Shown here one piece after another: positions 1 through 7,057 of a stretch of 10,175 nt of DNA. This stretch comes from a candidate division Zixibacteria bacterium 4484_93 (GTDB taxonomy: Bacteria > UBP14 > UBA6098 > 4484-93): contig NATO01000029.1 in assembly GCA_002085385.1 (NCBI GenBank), forward strand, positions 1 through 10,175. Reading direction: 5' to 3'. Made by a program: the position numbers and the translations under genes. The notes under the pieces are model-generated. The model made no database searches and had not been told where the DNA came from. It was given only the letters and a program-made list of their open reading frames with translations. Position 1 is the stretch's first letter. The number at the start of each line of letters is the position of its first letter.

Positions 1-486
1 CAGAGACAGAATATTCTCGATATGCATATCTGCTCCATCCTCACACTTCTCGAGTGTCCCCGCTCCATCGAATCCAGCATATCGAAAATTCCTCGATGCG
101 GCGAATGAGAGCAATCGCTCAAGCTCGGATTCGTCAAGGAATATTCCATCCTTACCGACGAATTTCAGTGCGTTCCACTCGGCGGAGTTGTGGCTTGCCG
201 TGATGATTACACCACCCGTCGCTCCAAGCTTTTTCGTTGCTATCCCGACCGTCGGCGTCGGAGCAATCCCGATATCCACAACATCGTTCCCCGCAGAAAG
301 CAGACCCGCTGCAACAAGCTGCGATATCCATTCACCTGAGGCACGATTATCCCTGCCAATGACAATCCTCCCCCTGCCAACAAGCCTTGCAAATGCAAGT
401 GAAAAGCGCAGTATGTCCTGTGGCAAAAGCGTTTCGCCGACAATTCCCCTTATCCCGGAGATGCTTATCATCAGCCTATTGGGCAT
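1..486 (-). CDS. glmM: Phosphoglucosamine mutase / phosphohexomutase (GlmM-type), N-terminal part, cut by window edge
   Basis: The 162 codons present encode the first domain of an alpha-D-phosphohexomutase. These enzymes move phosphate between C6 and C1 of a hexose or hexosamine phosphate; GlmM makes glucosamine-1-phosphate for UDP-GlcNAc, peptidoglycan and LPS. Seen: an N-terminal ISGIRGIVGE loop (residues 8-17), GRDNRASG near 44-51 and the active-site loop TASHNSAEWNALKF (96-109). Ser98 is the expected phosphoserine. The usual proline after TASHN is a serine here. The ATG at 486 follows GAGGGGG at good spacing and overlaps the end of ogt by 11 nt, which suggests translational coupling. The EWNALKF continuation matches the archaeal/bacterial GlmM-like branch better than E. 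coli GlmM, so phosphomannomutase or phosphoglucomutase activity is possible. The metal-binding, sugar-binding and C-terminal domains lie outside the window. Confidence 0.8.
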   Translation of the reverse strand, partial: MPNRLMISISGIRGIVGETLLPQDILRFSLAFARLVGRGRIVIGRDNRASGEWISQLVAAGLLSAGNDVVDIGIAPTPTVGIATKKLGATGGVIITASHNSAEWNALKFVGKDGIFLDESELERLLSFAASRNFRYAGFDGAGTLEKCEDGADMHIENILSL

Positions 487-976
487 ATTTTACCCCCTCG
501 ATTTTCAGAAGGTGGAGTTTAAGAGGGATACCAGCCGTGAACCCTCCTGGTTTCCCCGACGATGCAACTACCCTGTGGCAGGGGATGATAACAGGAAGCG
601 GATTCTTCCCGAGAGCCTGTCCAACTGCCCTTGCAAGCCGCCTGTTGCCCAGAGAGTATGCAAGCTCACCGTATGTCGTTACCTGCCCATACGGAATATC
701 TGCTACCTTCTTCCAGACAGTTCTTTCAAATTTGGTGCCGATAAGTAGCTTTGTTTTTATATCAAAGTTTTTTCTCTTGCCATCGAGATACTCGGAGATT
801 TGTTCAAAAAATTCATCAAATATCAAAAATGAACCCTCTTTTATAGTAAGATTCTCTGCTATCTTCTTCTTTGGCGGGCAATCGAGAAATATAAATGATA
901 TTGCATCCCTATTACCCAGAACGGAAAATAGAATATCCGATATCTTCTCTTTTCTTGTGTAAAGGATATTATTCAT
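476..976 (-). CDS. ogt: Methylated-DNA--[protein]-cysteine S-methyltransferase (O6-alkylguanine repair)
   Basis: A 166-residue suicide repair protein that transfers methyl groups from O6-methylguanine in DNA to its own cysteine. The C-terminal domain is clear: FERTVWKKVADIPYGQVTTY (83-102), the arginine-finger helix RLARAVGQAL (113-122), and the catalytic PCHRV with Cys133 (132-136). GGFTAGIPLKLHLLKIEG (144-161) closes the family pattern. The N-terminal ~75 residues are the usual poorly conserved ribonuclease-H-like domain. The frame stays open upstream to 1096, but that part overlaps prfB; the ATG at 976 gives a normal family length and is my choice. The start overlaps the prfB stop by 8 nt (ATGAATAA), and the stop lies inside the glmM start region, so it is probably co-translated with both. 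There is no AraC-like Ada domain, so it is an Ogt/MGMT-type protein. Confidence 0.93.
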   Translation of the reverse strand: MNNILYTRKEKISDILFSVLGNRDAISFIFLDCPPKKKIAENLTIKEGSFLIFDEFFEQISEYLDGKRKNFDIKTKLLIGTKFERTVWKKVADIPYGQVTTYGELAYSLGNRRLARAVGQALGKNPLPVIIPCHRVVASSGKPGGFTAGIPLKLHLLKIEGVKYAQ

Positions 977-2058
977 TTTTCCCCAGAAGGTATCCCTCGA
1001 TGAACATATCGAGCTCACCGTCGAGCACCGCCTGTGTATTTCCCGTCTCGATGCCTGTCCTGTGGTCCTTGACCATATTGTAAGGGTGCAGAACATACGA
1101 GCGTATCTGGCTACCCCACTCTATCTTCTTCTTTGTCTTTTCCAGTTCTGCTTTTCTCTTGCGTTCCTCCTCGAGCTGTCTTTCGTAAAGGCGTGAACGC
1201 AAGAGCCTCATCGCAATCTCGCGGTTCTTATACTGTGAACGTTCAGCCTGGCACTGAACGACAATCCCGGTTGGAATATGTGTAATCCTGATAGCGGTCT
1301 CGACCTTGTTGACATTCTGTCCGCCGTGTCCAGAGGAATGGTAGACATCGATTCTTAGGTCATCGGGATTTATCTCGATTTTGACATCCTCGTCGACCTC
1401 CGGATAGACGAACACCGATGCAAACGATGTATGTCGGCGTCTGTTGGAATCGAACGGGGATATTCTAACGAGCCTGTGTATGCCGATTTCCGCCTTCAGC
1501 AGTCCATAAGCGTATCTGCCTCTAACCTCGACGGTGGCACTCTTTATTCCTGCTTCTTCTCCAGATAGGATATCGATTATGGTCGTTTTAAAGCCTTTCT
1601 TTTCGCACCAGCGCAGATACATCCGAAGCAGCATCTCCGACCAGTCGCAAGCCTCTGTCCCACCTGCTCCAGAATGGATAACAAGAATCGCATTTCCGGG
1701 GTCGTTTTCACCGGACAGGACAAACTTAAGCTGGAGTTCATCGAGCCTGGCTGAAAGGCTCTCTATATCAACGGTAAGCTCTTTGATATCTTTCGGGTCG
1801 GTCAGGACACCGGCAAGCTCCGAGATATCAGCAAACTGCTTTTCAACTGCATCAAAACTCTCGATTATATCCGAAAGCTGTTTCCTTCTGGAGATAACAT
1901 CTCTTCGTTTTTTCTCATCCTCGTTCCAGAAATCGGGTGAAGATATAACCTCATCAAGTCGGGCAAGCTCGCTTCTGGTCTCATCTATGTCAAAGATACC
2001 CCCTGAGTTCAGAGAGTTTCCTCTCTATCCTGTCCAATTCCGCTATTTTGGTGCTCAT
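969..2058 (-). CDS. prfB: Peptide chain release factor 2 (RF2), made by programmed +1 frameshift
   Basis: RF2 recognises UGA and UAA stop codons and triggers peptidyl-tRNA hydrolysis on the ribosome. The ATG at 2058 follows AAGGAGG at 6-nt spacing. Translation runs 22 codons to an in-frame TGA (1992-1990), then continues in the +1 frame from 1991 to the TAA at 969-971. The joined protein is 362 residues, close to the 365 of E. coli RF2. Seen after the shift: the stop-codon-recognition SPF tripeptide in RISPFDSNRRRHTSF and the catalytic GGQ in SSGHGGQNVNKVET. The acidic helical N-terminal domain and IHSGAGGTEACDW precede them. The in-frame TGA is not a mutation: it sits in the conserved RF2 recoding site, listed separately. 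The gene lies 10 nt after tyrS, with its ribosome site touching the tyrS stop, and overlaps ogt by 8 nt. Confidence 0.96.
1989..2004 (-). promoter_or_regulatory. prfB programmed +1 ribosomal frameshift site
   Basis: Read on the minus strand, the site is AGGGGGTATCTTTGAC. It has an internal Shine-Dalgarno-like AGGGGG (2004-1999), three nucleotides, the slippery CTT, then the in-frame UGA followed by C. As far as I recall, this matches the E. coli prfB site base for base. In the known mechanism, low RF2 slows termination at UGA, the CUU-bound tRNA slips to UUU, and full-length RF2 is made; high RF2 terminates early. The downstream frame starting at GAC gives continuous RF2 sequence, which confirms the direction of the shift. 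Confidence 0.96.
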
Positions 2059-2068
2059 CACTGCCTCC

Positions 2069-3298
2069 TTATTTCAGGCAAACCTTGAAAAACCTCCGCT
2101 TCCCTACCTTGAAAATAGTCTCCCTGTCAAATGATAGTTTTTCCTTTGGGTTTCTGACTTTTACTCCGTCTATCTCGACTGCCCCCTGATTTATAAGCCT
2201 TATACCCTCCGAGCTCGAGCTGATAACCCCTGCCCTCTTCATAAGCTCGACAACCCAGACAGGTTCCCCTCTTTTCATACTAACAACGGGTATATCCTCG
2301 GGGATGCTTTTTCTTTTCTGGAATACATCCTCAAATCTTTTTTTAGCTTCGTTTGCAGCCTCTTCCGTATGATAAAGTTTCACTATATCGTAAGCCAGTT
2401 CCTTTTTCAGTTCCATCGGGTTGACGCTGCCGGATTCAAGAGCCTGTTCAATCTTTTTCAACCTCTTCACATCATAATCCGAGCAGAGGGTGAAATATCT
2501 CATAATGAGCGAATCGGGGTTGGACATAATCTTCCTGTACATATCGAACGGCTCGTCGTTCACACCGATGTAATTTTTGTATGATTTCGACATTTTCTGG
2601 ACGCCGTCTGTTCCCTCGAGGAGCGGCATAAGTATAAGCACCTGCGGTTCGAGCCCATACTCCTTCTGGATGTCCCTGCCGACAAGCAGGTTGAATTTCT
2701 GGTCGGTGCCGCCCAGCTCGATATCAGCCTTCAGTGCGACAGAATCATAAGCCTGTGCCAACGGATACAGAAATTCCATAATGCTTATCGGCTTCCCATC
2801 GGCGAACCTCTTCGCGAAATCGTCCCGCTCGAGCATCCGTGCGACAGTGTATCTTGAAGCAAGCCCGAGCACATCGGCAAAGCTCATTTTGGCAAGCCAG
2901 CGGCTGTTGAAATCGATTGCCGTCTTTTCCGGGTCGAGGAGCTTGAATATCTGCTTCTTATATGTCTCGGCGTTGCTTAAAATCTCTTCCCTTGTCATCC
3001 TCGGTCGGAGCTTGCTTCTTCCCGTTGGGTCACCGATGAGAGCGGTGAAATCACCGACCAGGAATATTACCTTATGTCCCAGCTCCTCGAACTGCCTGAG
3101 CTTGCGAAGTGATACGGTATGCCCGAGGTGAATATCCGGTGCAGTCGGGTCGAACCCCTGCTTGACAATAAGCGGACGAGACTCTCTCCTTGCAGTCTCG
3201 AGCTTCCTGACAAGTTCATCCTCCGATATTATCTCCTCAACGCCCCGGCGGATTATCTCGAGTTCATCATCAACCGTCATTTTATCTCTTGGCAGCAT
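2069..3298 (-). CDS. tyrS: Tyrosyl-tRNA synthetase
   Basis: A class I aminoacyl-tRNA synthetase that charges tRNA-Tyr in the cytoplasm. It is 409 residues, normal for the bacterial enzyme. Seen: the HIGH-type motif HLGH at 57-60 in GFDPTAPDIHLGH; GDFTALIGDPTGR (82-94); the tyrosine-pocket/adenylate segment GGTDQKFN (196-203); KMSKS at 235-239; and a C-terminal S4-like RNA-binding domain from about 347 to the end. The GFDPTAPDIHLGH form is typical of the TyrZ-like branch, not the E. coli/Bacillus TyrS branch. I chose the ATG at 3298 because GAGAGGA lies just upstream; an internal ATG six codons later is the alternative. It is the first gene of the tyrS-prfB-ogt-glmM series. I see no T-box leader in the 98 bp upstream. 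Confidence 0.96.
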   Translation of the reverse strand: MLPRDKMTVDDELEIIRRGVEEIISEDELVRKLETARRESRPLIVKQGFDPTAPDIHLGHTVSLRKLRQFEELGHKVIFLVGDFTALIGDPTGRSKLRPRMTREEILSNAETYKKQIFKLLDPEKTAIDFNSRWLAKMSFADVLGLASRYTVARMLERDDFAKRFADGKPISIMEFLYPLAQAYDSVALKADIELGGTDQKFNLLVGRDIQKEYGLEPQVLILMPLLEGTDGVQKMSKSYKNYIGVNDEPFDMYRKIMSNPDSLIMRYFTLCSDYDVKRLKKIEQALESGSVNPMELKKELAYDIVKLYHTEEAANEAKKRFEDVFQKRKSIPEDIPVVSMKRGEPVWVVELMKRAGVISSSSEGIRLINQGAVEIDGVKVRNPKEKLSFDRETIFKVGKRRFFKVCLK

Positions 3299-3335
3299 AG
3301 CTTCCTCTCTATATCTGTAATAAAAAAGTTATAGT

Positions 3336-3363
3336 AATCTAACACAAAAATCAGATTTAGCAA
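3336..3363 (-). promoter_or_regulatory. Possible sigma70-type promoter for the tyrS-prfB-ogt-glmM operon
   Basis: On the minus strand, TTGCTA (3363-3358) and TAGATT (3341-3336) are separated by 16 nt, each matching four of six consensus bases. It lies in the 98-bp gap between pgeF and tyrS (3299-3396), the only intergenic space on this strand large enough for a promoter before tyrS. The match is weak, the region is AT-rich, and readthrough from the glycan cluster is equally possible. Confidence 0.3.
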
Positions 3364-3396
3364 GGAAGTTTTTTCATACGATTTGGGCAGCACCAT

Positions 3397-4113
3397 TCAG
3401 GAGGATTTTATCATCATCAAAGAGCGCATAACGCGGAACGATTTGCCATCCCGTCGGTAGGAGGAGAGATAATTCTCCCTGTATGTATCGAACGGGAAGA
3501 AAGCTATATGCTTCAGTGGAATATGGAATTTTTCCATTACCTCTTTAATAATGAGCTTTTTCAGGTTGAGCCTACCATCGGCACCGAAGCTATATCTACC
3601 TTGAAAAGCACTAATAACCTCGTTTCCGACCTCATAACTTTCCCTTCCAATGGATGGTCCAAGGTACATCCAGATATCCTCAGGGCAGCTGTCAAAATGG
3701 CTTATGATAAGCCTCAGAGCCTCAAGATGCACAAACGATGCTACTCCTCTCCAGCCACAATGAACAAGCCCAATTACCCTCTTTCTCCCGTCCACAAGGA
3801 AAACAGGGACACAATCGGCAGTGCGGATTTCGAGGGGAATGTCGCAAATATCTGTCAGAAGACCATCACAACAGAGATGCTCCTCGCATAACTTATTGAT
3901 ATTGCTTGAATTATCTATAATACAAATCTTACTTGAATGGACCTGATTACATCGAGCAACCCGACCGAAATCGGGTGGAGGAACCCTCCTGACGAATTTC
4001 CAGACGGGGTCAACCAGGTCTGGTTCACTCAGAAATGTAAAAAAGACCGAGAGCCAATCAAACCTGTCAAAAAAATTAAATGTTACCCAGATTGGGTTAT
4101 CGATCAACCTCAT
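3397..4113 (-). CDS. pgeF: PgeF/YfiH-family laccase-domain protein (peptidoglycan editing / purine nucleoside phosphorylase-like)
   Basis: A 238-residue member of the YfiH/YlmD (Cu-oxidase_4) family. Members have been described as multicopper polyphenol oxidases, purine nucleoside-active enzymes, and in E. coli as PgeF, which keeps peptidoglycan stem composition correct. Seen: the metal-binding triad in QVHSSKI (His59), RTADCVP (Cys101) and VHCGWRG (His118); DGLLTD (83-88); and GPSIGRESYEVG (152-163). The C-terminal SYRRDG (218-223) is present, but the Cys-Thr expected before it appears as Asp209-Thr210. The ATG at 4113 is 1 nt after the stop of the upstream glycosyltransferase and has no clear ribosome site, so translation probably depends on coupling. 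It closes the glycan cluster, which fits an envelope role, but the substrate cannot be told from sequence. Confidence 0.88.
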   Translation of the reverse strand: MRLIDNPIWVTFNFFDRFDWLSVFFTFLSEPDLVDPVWKFVRRVPPPDFGRVARCNQVHSSKICIIDNSSNINKLCEEHLCCDGLLTDICDIPLEIRTADCVPVFLVDGRKRVIGLVHCGWRGVASFVHLEALRLIISHFDSCPEDIWMYLGPSIGRESYEVGNEVISAFQGRYSFGADGRLNLKKLIIKEVMEKFHIPLKHIAFFPFDTYRENYLSSYRRDGKSFRVMRSLMMIKSS

Positions 4114-4114
4114 T

Positions 4115-5167
4115 TTAGAGCGAGTTCAACACGGTTTCATACTCGTTTAACACCCTATTTTGGACAAAATTTTGAGCATATTCGATACTGTGTTTAGAAA
4201 ATTTATCATATAATTTTCTATTTTCCATCAACTCGATTATCCTCCCGGCAATCCTATCAGGCGAACCAACTGGCAGCAAAAAGCCGTTCACACCATCGAT
4301 AACAACTTCAGGGAGACCGCCAGCATCCGTTGATATAACAGGTATTCCACGGGATAGAGCTAAGAGAGGGGCGGTTCCCAGTCCCTCCATCTGCGATGGA
4401 TAGACGAACAGGTCGAATGCATCGAGAAATTGCTCATCCCGAGGTGCAAAAATGACCCTATTTCTTATCCCAATCTTTCTGCAATAGCCAATAAAGTAAG
4501 GCTTTAATCTCCCTTCACCCGACAGAACTGCGAGGCATCGAGGCAGGCTATTCATAGCAAGGAGGAAATCCTCGACACGCTTCTCAGGTGAAAAGTTAGT
4601 GAGAGTCCCGACAACAAAGGCTTTGGCGGGAATTCCAAGGCAGTTTCTTGCGGTGTTTCTCTTCTGAGGAGAGACAGGCGAAACGGATTCTATCATACTG
4701 TAAATTTTCACAATCTTAGCTGGCGGAACACCAGATTTCACAAGCATCTGGCGGACATAATCGGAGATGGCAATAATCCTGTCGAAGGTAAGATATTTCC
4801 TGAGACGAAATCCTGATTTTCCTATCGGGAAGCCCACACGCCGAATAGCGACAAGCGAGGCTAAAATTCGCTTCCTTCCAAGAAAGACAAGGCTTTGAGC
4901 GAGGGAATCGTTGGCAATTACAACCTGCTTTCCAGAGCATATCCTCGCAACCCTTCTCGCTGCCAGAATATCAAATTCTGAGTGGATATTTATGGGGAAT
5001 AAGTCAAAATTACACAGACTGTTAGCAAGTTTTACATTCTTTTTGTTATATATAATCGAGAGATTGAAATCTCGCTTCCTCAAGCCTTTCGCAAGGAGGA
5101 TAAGCTGGAACTCGCCTCCTCTTAAAGTTTTCTGTGAGCTAACTAATACTATTTCTCGATTTTTCAT
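4115..5167 (-). CDS. GT4-family glycosyltransferase (GT-B fold) with altered EX7E motif
   Basis: A 350-residue cytosolic or peripheral-membrane glycosyltransferase, probably acting on LPS core or surface glycan. Seen: a first beta-strand REIVLVSS (4-11) followed by the glycine loop RGGEFQ (16-21); the hinge segment GTLTNFSPEKRVEDFL (187-202), whose Lys/Arg contacts the sugar-nucleotide diphosphate; and the acceptor/donor region FVYPSQMEGLGTAPLLAL (254-271), then GIPVISTDAGGLPEVV (274-289). In the EX7E signature the first Glu is Glu261, but the second position, eight residues on, is Leu269. The ATG at 5167 lies 29 nt inside the upstream GT2 gene with no obvious ribosome site; starting later would remove the first strand. 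The sugar and acceptor specificity is unknown. Confidence 0.9.
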   Translation of the reverse strand: MKNREIVLVSSQKTLRGGEFQLILLAKGLRKRDFNLSIIYNKKNVKLANSLCNFDLFPINIHSEFDILAARRVARICSGKQVVIANDSLAQSLVFLGRKRILASLVAIRRVGFPIGKSGFRLRKYLTFDRIIAISDYVRQMLVKSGVPPAKIVKIYSMIESVSPVSPQKRNTARNCLGIPAKAFVVGTLTNFSPEKRVEDFLLAMNSLPRCLAVLSGEGRLKPYFIGYCRKIGIRNRVIFAPRDEQFLDAFDLFVYPSQMEGLGTAPLLALSRGIPVISTDAGGLPEVVIDGVNGFLLPVGSPDRIAGRIIELMENRKLYDKFSKHSIEYAQNFVQNRVLNEYETVLNSL

Positions 5168-5891
5168 ATAGTTTTAGATATTTCAAAAATGTATAATACC
5201 CTGACATAACCGAGAGAATAAAACCAGGAAATGCGTCTAATATACCGAATTTCAGGAAGTAAGTTGATATTACCTTCCAAATTGGTCTAAGCAATACATC
5301 TAACATACTGATTCTGCGGTCTAATAACAGCATCTCACTCGACCAGAGGTCAGTATAGCGGTTCATCTTCTCAAGTTGATGTGAGATGTCTCTATATGGA
5401 TGATGAAGCAGTTTTCCGCTCAGTCTACCGATATTCCCGGTGAGCTTCACGCCCTCATGAACCGCTTTACCGTTGAAGCTCGCTTCTTTTCTTCTGAAGA
5501 GGCGCAGCACCCAGTCGGGATACCATCCTGAATGTCTCATCCACCTGCCGAGGTAACAGGACTGCCGCAGAATGTAGTAGCCAGAATAGTTTGAGCCTGT
5601 TCTCAAAATATTTTTGATACTCCTCTCAAGCTCGGGTGTCAGCCACTCGTCGGCATCTATCCAGAGCACCCAGTCGGATGTCGCTTTATCGAGGAGGAAC
5701 TGCTTTGTGCCGGAAAAGTGGAACTTCTTTACCTCGAATATCTTATCGGTGAAACGGGATGCTATATCGACCGTCCTGTCGGTGCTGCCGGAATCGGCGA
5801 CCAGTATCTCATCGGCGAAGGAAACAGTTTTAAGGCAGCGTGCAATATTCTGCTCCTCATTCTTCACCACAAGTATCACGGAAAGGGTCAC
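5139..5891 (-). CDS. GT2-family glycosyltransferase, WaaE/KdtX-like (LPS core type)
   Basis: A 250-residue GT-A-fold enzyme resembling the WaaE/KdtX group, which adds a beta-linked glucose to the heptose of LPS inner core. Seen: SVILVVKNEEQNIARCL (4-20), the nucleotide-binding DSGSTD (33-38), the metal-binding IDADEW (78-83), and the family-typical SGWYPDWVLRLFRR (121-134) and AVHEG (143-147) segments. The C-terminal part, about 199-240, is hydrophobic and rich in aromatics (RPIWKVISTYFLKFG), consistent with membrane attachment. The start is a GTG at 5891 preceded by GGGAGGTGAG, and it overlaps the ligase-type gene by 4 nt (GTGA), so the two are probably translationally coupled. The family is clear; the exact sugar transferred is inference. 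Confidence 0.92.
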   Translation of the reverse strand: MTLSVILVVKNEEQNIARCLKTVSFADEILVADSGSTDRTVDIASRFTDKIFEVKKFHFSGTKQFLLDKATSDWVLWIDADEWLTPELERSIKNILRTGSNYSGYYILRQSCYLGRWMRHSGWYPDWVLRLFRRKEASFNGKAVHEGVKLTGNIGRLSGKLLHHPYRDISHQLEKMNRYTDLWSSEMLLLDRRISMLDVLLRPIWKVISTYFLKFGILDAFPGFILSVMSGYYTFLKYLKLYEKSRNSIS

Positions 5892-7057
5892 TTCTCACCT
5901 CCCGAGAGTGCAAAACCGAGCAGAAAGATAACAAATTCACCCACCTCCGCATCGGTCCAGTTGCACTGGAAAAACGATGCAACAAGGAAACCGACCACCG
6001 CAGAAAAAGAACCGATTGCTATACCTTTATCCAAGCCATCGCTCGATTTTATATGCTTTAATATCAGAGTGAAAAACACAACAAATATTAAGATAAATGG
6101 GATGAATGTGAATATCCCACCAGAGGCGAGTATATTGAGATAGTCGTTGTGCGGATGGCAGCTGTTGTCGTAGACTCCGCCTGTGTAGAACTCATCGAAA
6201 TATGTCGAGAAGTTGCCTGCTCCGATGCCAAAGAAAGGATGAGCCTTGAACATATTGAATGCGGTCCTCGAAAGCGTTATACGGGACTCGACCGCTACCT
6301 CACCGAAATGTAAGCCCATAGCCCTTTCACGGAGCGATGGCAGAAGAAATATTAAAACTACTATCAGAAAAAGCATAGAAAAGAGTAACACAATTTTTCT
6401 CTTTCCGCAAAACATAAGAGAAATAATCCCCGAGATAAAACCAAGCCAGGCACTTCTGGCAAAGGAGACCACAACCGATATCGTCGCAAGAACCCCTGAA
6501 GGGAAAAAGAATTTTCCCCCGGAAGCAAAGCGTCCGAAGGCAAACAGGGCAAGCATCATATACATAGTGCCGAATGTAGGATGCTGCCCGAACACACCTG
6601 TTGCAATGAAGAATCTGCCAGCAGGCTCGAGCATCCTCGCACGATACAGGTCGATGCCCGAAAAGAACTGCCAGACAGCGTAAGCAGAAACAATGGATGA
6701 AACGATAAAAAGAACATAAAGGGCAAACTTCTTCCCCCTCTCGCTCCATCTGGTGGCAATACCCGATAGGATAGCAAGAAGCATCCACTCGTTGGCGAAC
6801 GAACGGATGGAATCATATCTGTTGGGAGCAAGGAGAGCCGAGATAAAGTAGAATATAAGATAGGCAAATACGCACAAAGAGAGCGGATGAAGAAGCAGTT
6901 TTCTTCTGTATAAAAAAATATTCAAAATCCCGATAATGACAGTCCCTGCAAGGAAAGCCTGAGCCCCCGCAAGAGACCAAGGGGCAAAGAACAAGAAACC
7001 TATCCAGAGGAAAACAAGAAGGTTATTTAGAGCTTTTCCGCTCAAGTATCTTTTCAT
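5888..7057 (-). CDS. O-antigen ligase/polymerase family membrane protein (WaaL/Wzy_C)
   Basis: An inner-membrane protein of about 389 residues with roughly ten to twelve hydrophobic segments. The family contains WaaL, which joins undecaprenyl-linked glycan to lipid A core in the periplasm, and Wzy-type polymerases. Seen: an Arg in FARSAWLGF (199-207) followed by a membrane helix; the Wzy_C/WaaL signature AHPFFGIGAGNFSTYFDEF (272-290); the key histidine region HPHNDYLNILASGG (301-314); and a final DAEVGEFVIFLL helix. I chose the ATG at 7057, overlapping the preceding GT4 by 35 nt; an in-frame TTG at 7081 would add eight residues. Neither has a strong ribosome site. Ligase and polymerase cannot be separated by sequence alone. 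No Wzx flippase or chain-length regulator is visible in the window. Confidence 0.9.
   Translation of the reverse strand: MKRYLSGKALNNLLVFLWIGFLFFAPWSLAGAQAFLAGTVIIGILNIFLYRRKLLLHPLSLCVFAYLIFYFISALLAPNRYDSIRSFANEWMLLAILSGIATRWSERGKKFALYVLFIVSSIVSAYAVWQFFSGIDLYRARMLEPAGRFFIATGVFGQHPTFGTMYMMLALFAFGRFASGGKFFFPSGVLATISVVVSFARSAWLGFISGIISLMFCGKRKIVLLFSMLFLIVVLIFLLPSLRERAMGLHFGEVAVESRITLSRTAFNMFKAHPFFGIGAGNFSTYFDEFYTGGVYDNSCHPHNDYLNILASGGIFTFIPFILIFVVFFTLILKHIKSSDGLDKGIAIGSFSAVVGFLVASFFQCNWTDAEVGEFVIFLLGFALSGGEK

Noticed and set aside
387..962. Long plus-strand open frame opposite glmM and ogt
   Set aside because: No recognisable motif or ribosome site; the minus strand has two clear enzymes with catalytic motifs over the same bases.
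977..1096. Upstream extension of ogt by 40 codons
   Set aside because: It overlaps the conserved end of prfB, has no family similarity, and the ATG at 976 gives normal Ogt length.
1990..1992. In-frame TGA early in prfB suggesting a pseudogene or sequencing error
   Set aside because: It lies in a complete RF2 frameshift signal and the +1 frame continues RF2 without a break.
1534..2088. Plus-strand open frame of 184 codons opposite prfB
   Set aside because: Serine-rich, low-complexity composition typical of an antisense shadow; it lies over the RF2 coding sequence including the SPF-upstream region and frameshift site.
3299..3396. Possible T-box or terminator in the gap before tyrS
   Set aside because: Too short for a T-box leader, no T-box consensus, and the only stem before a T run is 4 bp.
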